DNA of 64,000 nt from Deltaproteobacteria bacterium. GTDB taxonomy: Bacteria; Myxococcota; Myxococcia; Myxococcales; Anaeromyxobacteraceae. The DNA is taken from assembly GCA_016214955.1 (NCBI GenBank), contig JACRMN010000022.1:88689-152688 (forward strand), written 5' to 3'. Numbering within the stretch: the stretch's first letter is position 1; each line of letters starts with the position of its first letter. This document shows, piece after piece, positions 9,320 through 18,899 of the stretch. The notes under the pieces are model-generated. The model was not told the DNA's origin. It saw only the letters and a list, made by a program, of their open reading frames with translations, and ran no database searches. The translations under genes and the position numbers were made by a program.

Positions 9320-10657
9320 GTGGACCCAGCCCTCACCGCCGCAGGAGCGTGCAGTCCGGCCCGTCCCGCCCCGAGCAGGCGCGCCTGGAGCGCGCCGCTC
9401 GTGATCCTGGTCTCCCTGCTGGCGGCCGAGTTCCTCGTGATGGTCGCCGTGCTGCCCCACCTCGTCCGGCTCGACCCGCTGGTGGAGGGGATCGTCGACG
9501 CGCTGCTGGTGAGCGTGGTCATCTCGCCGGTGCTCTACTTCGCGCTGGTGCGCCCGCTGGAGCGGCAGCTCGACGGCCAGGCAGCCGCCGAGCGCGAGAT
9601 CTCCGCCGCCAACCTGCGCCTGGCCGCGGCGGTTCGCGCGCTGGAGGAGCGCAGCGCCGAGACGGCCGTCCTCGCCGAGATGGACGACCTGCTGCAGAGC
9701 TCGCGCAGCTTGCCGGAGGCGTACCAGGTGGTGGCCCGCGCCGGCGAGCGGCTCTTCCGGGACGCGAGCGGCGGGGTGCTGGTGCTCGCCAACTCCCGCA
9801 ACGTCTCCGAGCTGTCGGCTCGCTGGGGCGCCGCCGCCCCGCCCTGCGCCGCCGAGCGCTGCACGCCCGAGGAGTGCTGGGCATTGCGCCGCGGCCAGCT
9901 CCACCTGGTGAGCGGGGAGGGGCTGGGCGTCCCCTGCGCCGCCGGCGACTCCTCGCGTCCCCACGCCTGCGCCCCCATGGTGGCGCAGGGAGAGGCGCTG
10001 GGCGTCGTCACCGTCGACACCGGACCGGACGCCACGACGGCCTCGCAGCGCGAGAAGCTCGTCACCTTCACCCGCCACCTGGCCCTCTCCCTCGCCAACC
10101 TCCGGCTCCACGAGACCCTGCACCGCCAGTCGGTGAGCGACCCGCTCACCGGCCTGTTCAACCGGCGATACCTGCAGGTGACGATGGAGCGGGAGATGGC
10201 GCGGGCCCGCCGCCGCCAGGCGCCGGTCAGCCTGCTGATCCTCGACGTGGATCACTTCAAGCGCTTCAACGACGACTTCGGACACGAGACCGGCGACCTG
10301 GTGCTGCAGGAGGTGGCGCGCCTGCTGAAGCGCGGCACCCGTGCCGAGGACATCGTCTGCCGCTACGGCGGCGAGGAGTTCGTGGTGGTCATGCCCGAGG
10401 CCTCGCTGGCGGTGGGCGCCGAGCGCGCCGAGAACCTGCGGGCCCAGGTGGAGCAGCTGCGCATCGCCCCCCGCGGCGAGACCCTGCGAGCCGCCACCAT
10501 CTCGCTGGGCGTGGCCTGCTTCCCGGAGCACGGCGAGGAGATCGCCGACCTGCTCAAGGTCGCCGACGCGGCGCTCTACCGGTCCAAGGCCGGGGGACGC
10601 AACCGGGTCACCGTCGCGCCCGCCGGCGCGGCCCCCGCCGTCGTCCCCGCTGCCTGA
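9320..10657 (+). CDS. Diguanylate cyclase with membrane anchor and GAF-like domain
   Basis: About 445 residues. Two hydrophobic helices near the N-terminus are followed by a short coiled coil, a GAF-like region with at least five cysteines (a CWALRRG segment, then a C-x-P-M strand) and a C-terminal GGDEF domain. The active-site motif is GGEEF and the inhibitory I-site RAED lies exactly five residues before it, so this should be an active, product-inhibited enzyme making cyclic di-GMP. The start is uncertain: GTG at 9320 has GGGAG four bases upstream, while another in-frame GTG lies at 9269. Upstream codons of the open frame overlap the RIO kinase gene and are unlikely to be translated. Confidence 0.85.
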   Translation: MDPALTAAGACSPARPAPSRRAWSAPLVILVSLLAAEFLVMVAVLPHLVRLDPLVEGIVDALLVSVVISPVLYFALVRPLERQLDGQAAAEREISAANLRLAAAVRALEERSAETAVLAEMDDLLQSSRSLPEAYQVVARAGERLFRDASGGVLVLANSRNVSELSARWGAAAPPCAAERCTPEECWALRRGQLHLVSGEGLGVPCAAGDSSRPHACAPMVAQGEALGVVTVDTGPDATTASQREKLVTFTRHLALSLANLRLHETLHRQSVSDPLTGLFNRRYLQVTMEREMARARRRQAPVSLLILDVDHFKRFNDDFGHETGDLVLQEVARLLKRGTRAEDIVCRYGGEEFVVVMPEASLAVGAERAENLRAQVEQLRIAPRGETLRAATISLGVACFPEHGEEIADLLKVADAALYRSKAGGRNRVTVAPAGAAPAVVPAA

Positions 10658-10666
10658 GATGAGGTC

Positions 10667-10882
10667 TCAGCGGCTCCGCGGCCCCGGCGCCACGCCCGGG
10701 AGCGCCGGGTAGTCGAGCCTGCGCGCCTCGCGCCGGCCCGCCGCCCGCGCCCGGCTCTCGGTGCAGAAGGTGGCGAAGCGCCGCCCGTCCACCGAGACCC
10801 GCCAGCGCGTCGGCTCAAGCCGTTCGATGGAGACCGTGTGCCTGCCGACCGCGACCGTCATGCCCGGTGAGCTCATCGACAT
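10667..10882 (-). CDS. Small basic hypothetical protein
   Basis: Up to 71 residues. The body (TVSIERLEPTRWRVSVDG, then RFATFCTESRARAAGRREARR) has a beta-rich first half and an Arg-rich helix. Codon bias is as expected for a gene on this strand, and it faces the diguanylate cyclase gene with only 9 bp between stop codons. Three in-frame ATGs occur (10882, 10876, 10861) and none has a convincing Shine-Dalgarno, so the N-terminus is open. I do not recognise a family; nucleic-acid binding is only suggested by charge. Confidence 0.55.
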   Translation of the reverse strand: MSMSSPGMTVAVGRHTVSIERLEPTRWRVSVDGRRFATFCTESRARAAGRREARRLDYPALPGVAPGPRSR

Positions 10883-11159
10883 CGAATAGCACCGCGCGCG
10901 CCCGCGGGCCACGGGCCTGCCGGGAGCCGGCCGCCGCGGCAGCGACCCGATGGCCAGGCGCGGAGCGCTCCGCGGGATTAAGTCCTCGCTGACACCGCAC
11001 GCCGGTCCCGCGCCGGAGTGGGGTGGCGCGGGTCGCGCCGGTCCCGTGCGACGGACCCGGGGGCTGTCCCTCCGGCGTCGAAAGGCGTACAACGCTGTCC
11101 TCACAACTCGCGCCGACTTCCGTTCGCTTCGAGCGGTCGCTGACTGCGAAGGAGCGACC

Positions 11160-12152
11160 ATGAGCGAGCTGACCCGCGGCACGCTGGTGCTGCATACCTC
11201 CCTCGGAATGGGCCGGGTGGTGGCCGTCGAGCCCGACGCCATCCACGTCTTCTTCCCGGAGAGCGCCAAGCGCTTCGCGGCCAAGCTGCGCTGGCCCCTG
11301 GCCAAGCCCATGCTTCGCACCGAGGGGCTGGAGCCGGATCCCTGGCTCGAGGGGCTCACCTCCTTCGCGCTCGACGAGGCCTCCGGCCGCTACGCGCTCA
11401 ACGGCAACTGGCTGACCCACGACCAGGCGGTGGCCGACTTCCTGGAGCGCACCCCCGGCGGCTTCGCCGCGTCCGGGCGCACCGCCCGCTGGCGCAGCGC
11501 GCGCGAGGGCTGGGTCGAGCTGCTGGGCGGCGGGAAGGGCGAGGCCCTGCTGGCCGCGGGCGACGTCGGCGAGATCGTGAGCCGGCTGCGCAAGGTGGAG
11601 CGGCTCGTGGCCGCCGTCGCCGGCGTGGTGGAGGGCGGCGCGCTGGAGCTGGCGCTGGCCGACCCCGCGCTGACGGGCCCCTGGCTCGAGGCGCTCTTCG
11701 AGCTGCTCTCGGTCCCCTCGCCGAGCCGGGCCCGCTTCGACAAGCTCTTCGCCGCCACCGCGGCGCTGCCGGCGCCGGCGGGCACCGCCTGGACGCTGGC
11801 GACCCTGTTCCCTTTCCTGGCCGACCCGGAGAAGCACGTCCTCCTGCGGCCCAAGGCCACGCGCGGCGCCGCCGAGCGGCTGGGCTGCGACATCCGCTAC
11901 GACGCCGCGCCCAACTGGGCCACCTACGCGACCCTGCGGTCTGTCGCCGGCAAGCTGCTGGAGCGGCTGCAGGTCATCGGGGCTCGCGACCAGGCCGACG
12001 TCGAGACCTTCCTGCACGGGCTGTCGGTGCGCCGCCCCGCCGGGCGCGCCGAGGCCGAGAGCGCCGCGGCCCCCAGGGCCCCCCGCGCCCCCCGCGCCAA
12101 GGCGGCGCGGGCCGCCGGGCGCCCGCGCGGCAAGGCGCGGGCAGAGGGCTAG
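11160..12152 (+). CDS. Hypothetical protein with DUF3553-like N-terminus
   Basis: A 330-residue soluble protein. The first 45 residues (RGTLVLHTSLGMGRVVAVE) look like the small beta-barrel found in CarD/DUF3553-type proteins. The remainder is helical with no catalytic motif I can name. The last 40 residues are Ala/Arg/Pro/Lys-rich, giving a basic flexible tail suited to DNA or RNA binding. The start is clear: AAGGAG five bases before the ATG. The 5' region holds a 14-bp palindrome at 10960-10973 (GCGGAGCGCTCCGC) and a weak TACAAC box at 11088-11093. It seems monocistronic. Confidence 0.75.
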   Translation: MSELTRGTLVLHTSLGMGRVVAVEPDAIHVFFPESAKRFAAKLRWPLAKPMLRTEGLEPDPWLEGLTSFALDEASGRYALNGNWLTHDQAVADFLERTPGGFAASGRTARWRSAREGWVELLGGGKGEALLAAGDVGEIVSRLRKVERLVAAVAGVVEGGALELALADPALTGPWLEALFELLSVPSPSRARFDKLFAATAALPAPAGTAWTLATLFPFLADPEKHVLLRPKATRGAAERLGCDIRYDAAPNWATYATLRSVAGKLLERLQVIGARDQADVETFLHGLSVRRPAGRAEAESAAAPRAPRAPRAKAARAAGRPRGKARAEG

Positions 12153-12337
12153 CCGCACGTACGTTCCTGCCCGCGGCGTCGAGGGGTCCCTGCCTGCGCG
12201 GAGGGCTCCTTCGCCCCTGGCGACGGCGGGGGTCGAGGCCCGCGCACCGGCCCTTCCCGTCCGTGACCCCCCGGTGACGCGCTCGCGGCATCACCTGGAC
12301 CGAACCGGGCGCTACGTCCGGCGCTCCTGGAGCCGTG

Positions 12338-13441
12338 ATGGCCGCCGCCCTCAGCAGAGTGGACTTCCCCCCCGCCGGCCCCCTCCACGCAGAGCTGAGG
12401 CGCGCCGTGGAGGAACACCTGGCGCGCTCGGGCCGCCCGGCGCGCGGCGGCCCGGCCGTCGCCGCCAAGACGGCGGCGATCCTCGCCTGGCTGGCCGGCT
12501 CCTACCTGGCGCTGCTGCTGCTTCCGGTGCCCGGCTGGGCGGCGGCACTGCTGGCCCTCTCGGTGGGCCTGGCCATCGCCGGCGTCGGGTTCAACGTCAT
12601 GCACGACGCCAACCACGGCACCCTCTCCTCCCGGCCGGCCGTCAACCGCGCCTTCGCCTTCGCCGCCGACCTCATCGGCGGCAGCTCCTGGCTCTGGCGC
12701 CACAAGCACAACGTCCTGCACCACACCTGGCCCAACGTGGCGGGGATGGACACCGACGGCGACGCCGGCTTCCTCCTCCGGCTCACGCCGCAGCAGCCGC
12801 GCCGCTCCTTCCACCGCTGGCAGCACCTCTACGCCTGGGTGCTCTACGGGGTCTTCGCGCTCAAGTGGTGGCTCTACGACGACCTGCGCGAGCTGCTCAC
12901 CGGGCGCATCGGCGGCCACGCCTTCCCGCGGCCGCGGGGCGGCGCCCTCGCCGCGCTGCTCCTCGGCAAGGCCGCCTTCCTGGGCTGGGCCTTCGTCGTC
13001 CCGCTCCTGCTCCACCCCACCTTCTGGCTCGTGCCGCTGTGGCTCCTGGCCTCGGCGGCCGCGGGCGTGACCCTGGCGGCCGTCTTCCAGCTCGCCCACT
13101 GCGTGGCCGAGGTGGACCACCCCCGCGGGCGCGAGGGGGAGCGGCTGCCGCTGGGCTGGGCCGAGCTCCAGCTCGCCACCACCACCGACTTCGCCCGCGG
13201 CCGGCGCCTGCTCTCCTGGTACGTGGGCGGCCTCAACTACCAGGTGGAGCACCACCTCTTCCCCGGCATCTGCCACGTGCGCTACCCGGAGCTGGCGCCC
13301 ATCGTCGAGCGCACCTGCCGCGCCCACGGCATCCCCTACCGCGCCCAGCCCACGCTCCGGGCGGCCCTGGCGGCGAACGCGCGCTGGCTCCGCGAGCTCG
13401 GCGCCGGCGACCCGGCGCCCGCGGCGCAGGCCGCCGCCTGA
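12338..13441 (+). CDS. Membrane fatty acid desaturase
   Basis: A 367-residue integral membrane di-iron enzyme. All three histidine boxes are present: HDANH at 89-93, HKHNVLHH at 122-129, and QVEHHLFP near residue 300, separated by hydrophobic segments. The Q-x-x-H-H third box is typical of front-end acyl-lipid/acyl-CoA desaturases. It would introduce a double bond into membrane acyl chains using O2, so the organism probably meets some oxygen. GGAG five bases before the ATG supports this start rather than the GTG three bases upstream. Confidence 0.9.
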   Translation: MAAALSRVDFPPAGPLHAELRRAVEEHLARSGRPARGGPAVAAKTAAILAWLAGSYLALLLLPVPGWAAALLALSVGLAIAGVGFNVMHDANHGTLSSRPAVNRAFAFAADLIGGSSWLWRHKHNVLHHTWPNVAGMDTDGDAGFLLRLTPQQPRRSFHRWQHLYAWVLYGVFALKWWLYDDLRELLTGRIGGHAFPRPRGGALAALLLGKAAFLGWAFVVPLLLHPTFWLVPLWLLASAAAGVTLAAVFQLAHCVAEVDHPRGREGERLPLGWAELQLATTTDFARGRRLLSWYVGGLNYQVEHHLFPGICHVRYPELAPIVERTCRAHGIPYRAQPTLRAALAANARWLRELGAGDPAPAAQAAA

Positions 13442-13539
13442 GCCCCGTCTTCCCCGCCGTGCAATCGCGCGGCGAACCTGCTACCAAGCCCCACCCCGCC
13501 GCGGGCATCCGTGCCTCGCCGGCACCTGCCGAGGACTCC

Positions 13540-14904
<1,365 letters not shown>

Positions 14905-15261
14905 GCTGGGCGGCGAGGGAGCCCGCGGGCCCCCTCGCCTCGCCCGCCGCGTCCCGCGACTACTTCTTCTCGGTAGAGCCTACATCACGGCTCACGATCC
15001 GGGGTCGGCCGGGGCGATGCCGAATGGCGCCCTGGCGTGGCCGATGGCTGGGGGCCTGCGGCCCGGCCCGGCGGAGCGGCCACTTCTTCTCTCGTTCCCG
15101 GCTCGTGCTCGGCCGTCTGGTAGGAAATCTCGGCACCGCGGCGGTCTCCGAGGGGGCGAGCGGCCGGGCCCCCGGCGCGGAACTCGGCGTCCTTGCCCGG
15201 GTGAGCACCTTGCGCTCTTATCTGTGGCGCGGTGCGCGAGAGGCGCACGGGGGGAGGCCGC
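14905..15261. other. 357-bp non-coding spacer
   Basis: Apart from the hairpin at its left end I see no gene. The sequence ACTTCTTCTC occurs twice (near 14961 and 15083) and a weak TTGCCC (15193-15198) / TTATCT (15218-15223) pair with 19-bp spacing could be the promoter of the next gene. A minus-strand frame of 82 codons here has unconvincing composition. Confidence 0.5.
14912..14939 (+). terminator. GC hairpin after helicase gene
   Basis: A perfect 8-bp stem GGCGAGGG/CCCTCGCC with a 12-nt loop begins 8 nt after the helicase stop codon. No T run follows, so it is a terminator-like hairpin at best, but its position fits the end of a transcript. Confidence 0.45.
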
Positions 15262-16563
15262 ATGCGGGGGTCGATCGGTCGTGGTCTTGTCGTGGCTGCT
15301 CTGTTCCTCACGGCGACGGCTGCGGGAGCGGCGCCGCCGCGCCTCGCCATCGGGCCGGTGCGCGGGGACGCGAAGCGCGCGCTGACGCGCCAGCTCTCGC
15401 GGGCCCTGTGCGGCACGTTCGAGTGCGTGCCCTGGGCCGAGGTCACCAAGAAGGGGAAGCTCGACACGGCGCTCCTGCGCAAGCAGGGAGCTGTCGGCGC
15501 GCTCGCGGGCGTCCTCTCCACCCGCACCGGGCGGGTGCTGAACCTCGACCTCGTCACCCGAGGCCCCAGGCCGGCCCAGAGCTGGCGGCTACCGGTCAAC
15601 GCCCGCGGGCTGCTGGACGCCGACTCCCTGGACCTCGTGAAGCGCGAGGTCGAGGGGCGCTTCGGCGTCGCCGCACCGCCCCCGGTGGCGGCCCCTCCGC
15701 GCGCGCCCGCCACGGTCCCGCTCCCGCCGCCGCCGGTGGCGCGCCCGCCCGCGGCCGCGGCGCCCACCCCGGTTCCGGTGCCGGTTCCTGCCCCGGCCAC
15801 GCGCCCGGTGCCGGCGTCTCGCCCGCCTGCCGAGGCCGCCGCGCCGGCGGCTGGCGCGCAGTGGCTCGTGGCCGCCGAGCTGGGCGTATTCCTCGCCAAG
15901 CGCGACCTCACCTACTCGGGCGCCAGCGGGCCGCTCCTCGAGCACCACATCCCCGGCATGGGCGGGCCCGCCGCCCGCCTCGAGCTCTTCCCCCTGGCGA
16001 GCCAGGCCGGCGCGCTGCGCGGCCTCGGCCTCTCGGCCGACTACGCCCGCTCCGTCCTCCTCGAGACCAAGAGCACCACGGGGACCAAGCTCTCCACCAC
16101 CGCCCAGCGCATCGGCGCTGCCGTGGTGTGGCGCGCTCCGCCCCTCGGCTCCGCCGGCCTCGTGCTCACCCCCTCGGTAGGCTACGAGAATCGCCAGCTC
16201 GCGGTCTCGGGGGGGCTGGCCGGCCTTCCCGACACCAAGCTCTCCGGGCTGCGCGGCGGCCTCGCCCTGGAGCTTCCCGTCGCCCCCCGCTTCACCCTCC
16301 TCATCGACGTCGCCTACCTGCGCTGGCTCACCGCGCGGGAGCTGGTGAAGGGCACGCCGGCCTTCTTCGGCGGCGGCAGCGCCTGGGGCCTCGACGCCTC
16401 GGGCGGCCTGGGGGTGCGGCTCTTCGGCCCGTTCTCGATCCGGGCGCTGGTCGGCTACAGCCTCACCCGCTACTCGCTGAAGTCGCCGACCGGCGCCTAC
16501 CAGGCGACCGCCGCCTCCGACGCGGTGCTGCGTGGCAGCGCCACGCTCCGCGCCGAGCTCTGA
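15262..16563 (+). CDS. Outer-membrane beta-barrel-like protein
   Basis: A 433-residue exported protein: signal peptide (1-24, ending GAA), a globular region of about 110 residues with LAIGPVRGDAKRAL, then a 70-residue Pro/Ala/Val linker, and a C-terminal 240-residue region of alternating hydrophobic/polar strands ending in a charged-aromatic pattern typical of outer-membrane barrels. GGGGAGG precedes the ATG. The N-terminal region may be periplasmic and resembles domains that respond to or assemble at the envelope, but I cannot name a family. No partner gene is adjacent; a hairpin follows the stop. Confidence 0.75.
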   Translation: MRGSIGRGLVVAALFLTATAAGAAPPRLAIGPVRGDAKRALTRQLSRALCGTFECVPWAEVTKKGKLDTALLRKQGAVGALAGVLSTRTGRVLNLDLVTRGPRPAQSWRLPVNARGLLDADSLDLVKREVEGRFGVAAPPPVAAPPRAPATVPLPPPPVARPPAAAAPTPVPVPVPAPATRPVPASRPPAEAAAPAAGAQWLVAAELGVFLAKRDLTYSGASGPLLEHHIPGMGGPAARLELFPLASQAGALRGLGLSADYARSVLLETKSTTGTKLSTTAQRIGAAVVWRAPPLGSAGLVLTPSVGYENRQLAVSGGLAGLPDTKLSGLRGGLALELPVAPRFTLLIDVAYLRWLTARELVKGTPAFFGGGSAWGLDASGGLGVRLFGPFSIRALVGYSLTRYSLKSPTGAYQATAASDAVLRGSATLRAEL

Positions 16564-16767
16564 GACGCCATCACGTTCGGTGAACAGGGTGGCCCCCGAA
16601 GGGCCCCGTTCGCCCCCGAAAATGGACTTCTCCGGGTGACTTCCTGCGCGCCCCTGCCGCAGTGTGCCACTCCATTTTCTGCGTGACGTAAATCAATCGC
16701 ATCGCCAATTCGGCTCCCTCCGTGTCGACTGAACACATTGGTTTTACATCGTTTTTTTCGTGGGTCC

Positions 16768-16781
16768 TGCCAGATTTGGCA
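16768..16781. promoter_or_regulatory. Palindrome TGCCA-N4-TGGCA next to FNR box
   Basis: A perfect 14-bp dyad, TGCCAGATTTGGCA, ends 2 bp before the FNR-type palindrome. Its position suggests a second regulator of the hydrogenase operon. I cannot assign a protein family. Confidence 0.4.
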
Positions 16782-16783
16782 CA

Positions 16784-16797
16784 TTGATCATGATCAA
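16784..16797. promoter_or_regulatory. FNR/ANR-type binding site
   Basis: TTGATCATGATCAA is a perfect match to the FNR consensus TTGAT-N4-ATCAA and fully palindromic. The centre is 82 bp before the hydrogenase start codon. If the protein activates at -41.5, the transcript would start near 16832 and a poor -10 (GATTTT) lies at 16819-16824. This points to induction under anoxia by a CRP/FNR-family protein encoded elsewhere. Confidence 0.75.
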
Positions 16798-16872
16798 GCA
16801 GCAATTGCGCGAGGCGTTGATTTTTCACGCAGCGGCGTGGCACTTTGAACGCCTTCCCTGGAGGCCCCGCAC

Positions 16873-17994
16873 ATGTTCGAAATCGCGACGCGCGGTCATG
16901 ACCCGGCAACGGACGACGCCTTCGGTCGCCGCGACTTCCTCAAGGTGTGCACCCTGGCCGCCGCCGCGGTCGGCCTCCCCGCCAGCGCCGCCGAGAAGAT
17001 GGCCCAGAAGGCCTCGTCGGGCGCGAAGCCCGCGCTCATCTGGCTCCACTTCCAGGAGTGCACCGGCTGCTCCGAGTCCCTGCTCCGCACCAGCGCCCCC
17101 GACGTGGGCGAGCTCATCCTCTCCCTGGTCTCGCTCGACTACCACGAGACCCTCATGGCCGCCGCCGGCCACCAGGCGGAGAAGACGCTCCACGACGCCA
17201 TCGCCCGATCGAAGGGCAAGTACATCTGCATCATCGAGGGCGCCATCCCCACCAAGGCCAGCGGCGCCTTCTGCAAGGTGGGCGGCCGCACCGCAGTGGA
17301 CATCGTCAACGAGACCGCGGCCAGCGCCGGCGCCATCATCGCCATCGGCTCCTGCGCCAGCTTCGGCGGCATCCCGGCCGCCGACCCCAACCCCACTGGC
17401 GCCCAGGGGGCGCCCCAGGTGCTGGCCGGCAAGACCGTGGTCACCCTGCCCGGCTGCCCCGCCAACCCCTACAACCTGCTGGGCACGGCGCTGCAGTACG
17501 CCACCTTCGGCACCCTGCCGGCCCTCGACGAGCTGGGGCGGCCCAAGTTCGCCTACGGCCGCGTCATCCACGAGGACTGCCCGCGGCGCGCCCACTTCGA
17601 CGCCGGCCGCTTCGCCCAGCGCTTCGGCGACGAGGGGCACCGGCAGGGCTACTGCCTCTACAAGCTGGGCTGCAAGGGGCCGGCGACCCACGCCAACTGC
17701 TCGCTCAACCACTTCGTGGAGGTGCCCGGCGCCTGGCCCATCGGCATCGGCCACCCCTGCTTCGGTTGCACCGAGCAGAAGCTGGCCTTCCGCGCCCCGC
17801 TCCACTCCACCGTCGACGCCAAGGACTTCCCGCCGCTCACCGGCCCCGGCACCTATCCGCCCATCACCGCCGAGCGCGGGGGCATCTCGCCCCTGGCCAC
17901 CGGCCTCGCCGGCCTGGCGGTGGGCGCCGCCGCCGCCGGCGGCTACGTGGCCTCCCGCAAGATCTCCCCCGACGGAGAGAAGAAGGAGGAGTGA
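16873..17994 (+). CDS. hybO: [NiFe] hydrogenase small subunit (Hyb type)
   Basis: A 373-residue iron-sulfur subunit. A Tat signal with RRDFLK (19-24) and a hydrophobic stretch directs the folded complex across the membrane. Cluster ligands visible include CTGC (63-66), GSCASFGG, PGCPANP and the C-terminal HANCS/CFGCTE groups for medial and distal clusters. A C-terminal hydrophobic helix (about 340-360) ending in a charged tail anchors it in the membrane. It passes electrons from the NiFe site in the large subunit to the HybA/HybB-like proteins. First gene of a four-gene operon with hybO-A-B-C order, as in group 1c hydrogenases. GGAGG precedes the ATG. The symbol follows the E. coli hyb scheme. 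Confidence 0.93.
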   Translation: MFEIATRGHDPATDDAFGRRDFLKVCTLAAAAVGLPASAAEKMAQKASSGAKPALIWLHFQECTGCSESLLRTSAPDVGELILSLVSLDYHETLMAAAGHQAEKTLHDAIARSKGKYICIIEGAIPTKASGAFCKVGGRTAVDIVNETAASAGAIIAIGSCASFGGIPAADPNPTGAQGAPQVLAGKTVVTLPGCPANPYNLLGTALQYATFGTLPALDELGRPKFAYGRVIHEDCPRRAHFDAGRFAQRFGDEGHRQGYCLYKLGCKGPATHANCSLNHFVEVPGAWPIGIGHPCFGCTEQKLAFRAPLHSTVDAKDFPPLTGPGTYPPITAERGGISPLATGLAGLAVGAAAAGGYVASRKISPDGEKKEE

Positions 17995-17996
17995 CC

Positions 17997-18899
17997 GTGA
18001 AGCTCTCGCGCCGGGAACTGCTCACCGGTCTGGCCGCCGCCGGGGCCGCGGCCGCGGTCCCCTCCCCCGCGGAGGCCCGCGACCGCAAGGTCGCCGAGGC
18101 CGGGTCGGTGGGGATGCTCTACGACTCCACGCTCTGCATCGGCTGCCGCGCCTGCGTGGTGAAGTGCAAGGAGGCCAACCAGCTTCCCCAGGACCGCGCC
18201 ACCCTCAACGGCGCGCCCTACGACGCCCCGCCCGACCTCAACGGCACCACCAAGAACGTCATCAAGCTGGCCGCTGCCGGGGGCCGCAGCGCGTTCATGA
18301 AGTCGCAGTGCATGCACTGCGTGGACCCGGCCTGCGTCTCGGTCTGCATGATCGGGGCGCTCGCCAAGAACGCCTCCACCGGCATCGTCACCTACGACAA
18401 GGACGGCTGCGTCGGCTGCCGCTACTGCCAGGTGGCCTGCCCGTTCAACGTGCCCAAGTTCAACTGGGACAAGGCGGCACCGCAGATCGTGAAGTGCGAG
18501 CTTTGCCGGCACCGCGGCGAGCCGAAGAAGCCGGGGGTGCGGCAGATCGCCGACCCGGCCTGCTGCGAGGTCTGCCCCCGCGGCGCCGTCGTCTACGGCA
18601 AGCGCAGCGACCTGCTCCAGGAGGCGCAGCGCCGGCTCAAGACCCAGCCCGATCGCTACGAGGCCAAGGTGTACGGCGACCAGGACGCCGGGGGCACCCA
18701 GGTGCTCTACCTCACCGCCAAGGGCGTGCCCTTCCGCGCCCTGGGGCTCCCCGACGTGGGCGACGAGGCCGCACCGGCGCTCTCCGAGAGCATCTCGCAC
18801 GGCATCTACTACGGCATGGTGGCTCCGGTGGCCCTCTTCGGCGCGGCGCTCCTCACCATCCGCAAGAACCGCAAGCAGGCCGACGAGGAGGGCGCCTAG
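17997..18899 (+). CDS. hybA: Hydrogenase ferredoxin-like electron carrier HybA
   Basis: A 300-residue protein with a Tat-like N-terminus (SRRELL) and four cysteine groups: Cys47/50/53/57, Cys105/108/113/117, Cys138/141/144/148 and CELC at 167-170 with CCEVC at 189-193, consistent with four [4Fe-4S] clusters of the DmsB/HybA family. A C-terminal hydrophobic helix (about 272-292) would tether it to the periplasmic face. It relays electrons between the hydrogenase small subunit and the HybB quinone module. The GTG at 17997 has AGGAGG seven bases upstream; a GTG six bases earlier is too close to that site. It starts 2 nt after the hybO stop. Confidence 0.9.
   Translation: MKLSRRELLTGLAAAGAAAAVPSPAEARDRKVAEAGSVGMLYDSTLCIGCRACVVKCKEANQLPQDRATLNGAPYDAPPDLNGTTKNVIKLAAAGGRSAFMKSQCMHCVDPACVSVCMIGALAKNASTGIVTYDKDGCVGCRYCQVACPFNVPKFNWDKAAPQIVKCELCRHRGEPKKPGVRQIADPACCEVCPRGAVVYGKRSDLLQEAQRRLKTQPDRYEAKVYGDQDAGGTQVLYLTAKGVPFRALGLPDVGDEAAPALSESISHGIYYGMVAPVALFGAALLTIRKNRKQADEEGA

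Larger units (their letters stand above)
16564..16872 (+). other. AT-rich leader of hydrogenase operon
   Basis: This 309-bp gap is the most AT-rich stretch I see in the window. It starts with an imperfect hairpin after the barrel gene (arms around 16582-16611: GAAC, GGG and GGCCC paired with GGGCC, CC and GTTC) and then holds T-runs, two adjacent 14-bp palindromes annotated separately, and a GGAGG ribosome-binding site at 16860-16864. No open frame of interest lies in it. Confidence 0.7.

Noticed and set aside
14960..15208. Minus-strand 82-codon frame in the spacer after the helicase gene
   Set aside because: Basic, low-complexity translation, no ribosome-binding site, and it overlaps the probable promoter region of the next gene.
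16838..16852. TGGCAC-N7-GC resembling a sigma-54 promoter before the hydrogenase genes
   Set aside because: The GG/GC spacing fits, but transcription would start at about 16863, inside the GGAGG ribosome-binding site, and the -12 element is poor (ACGC).
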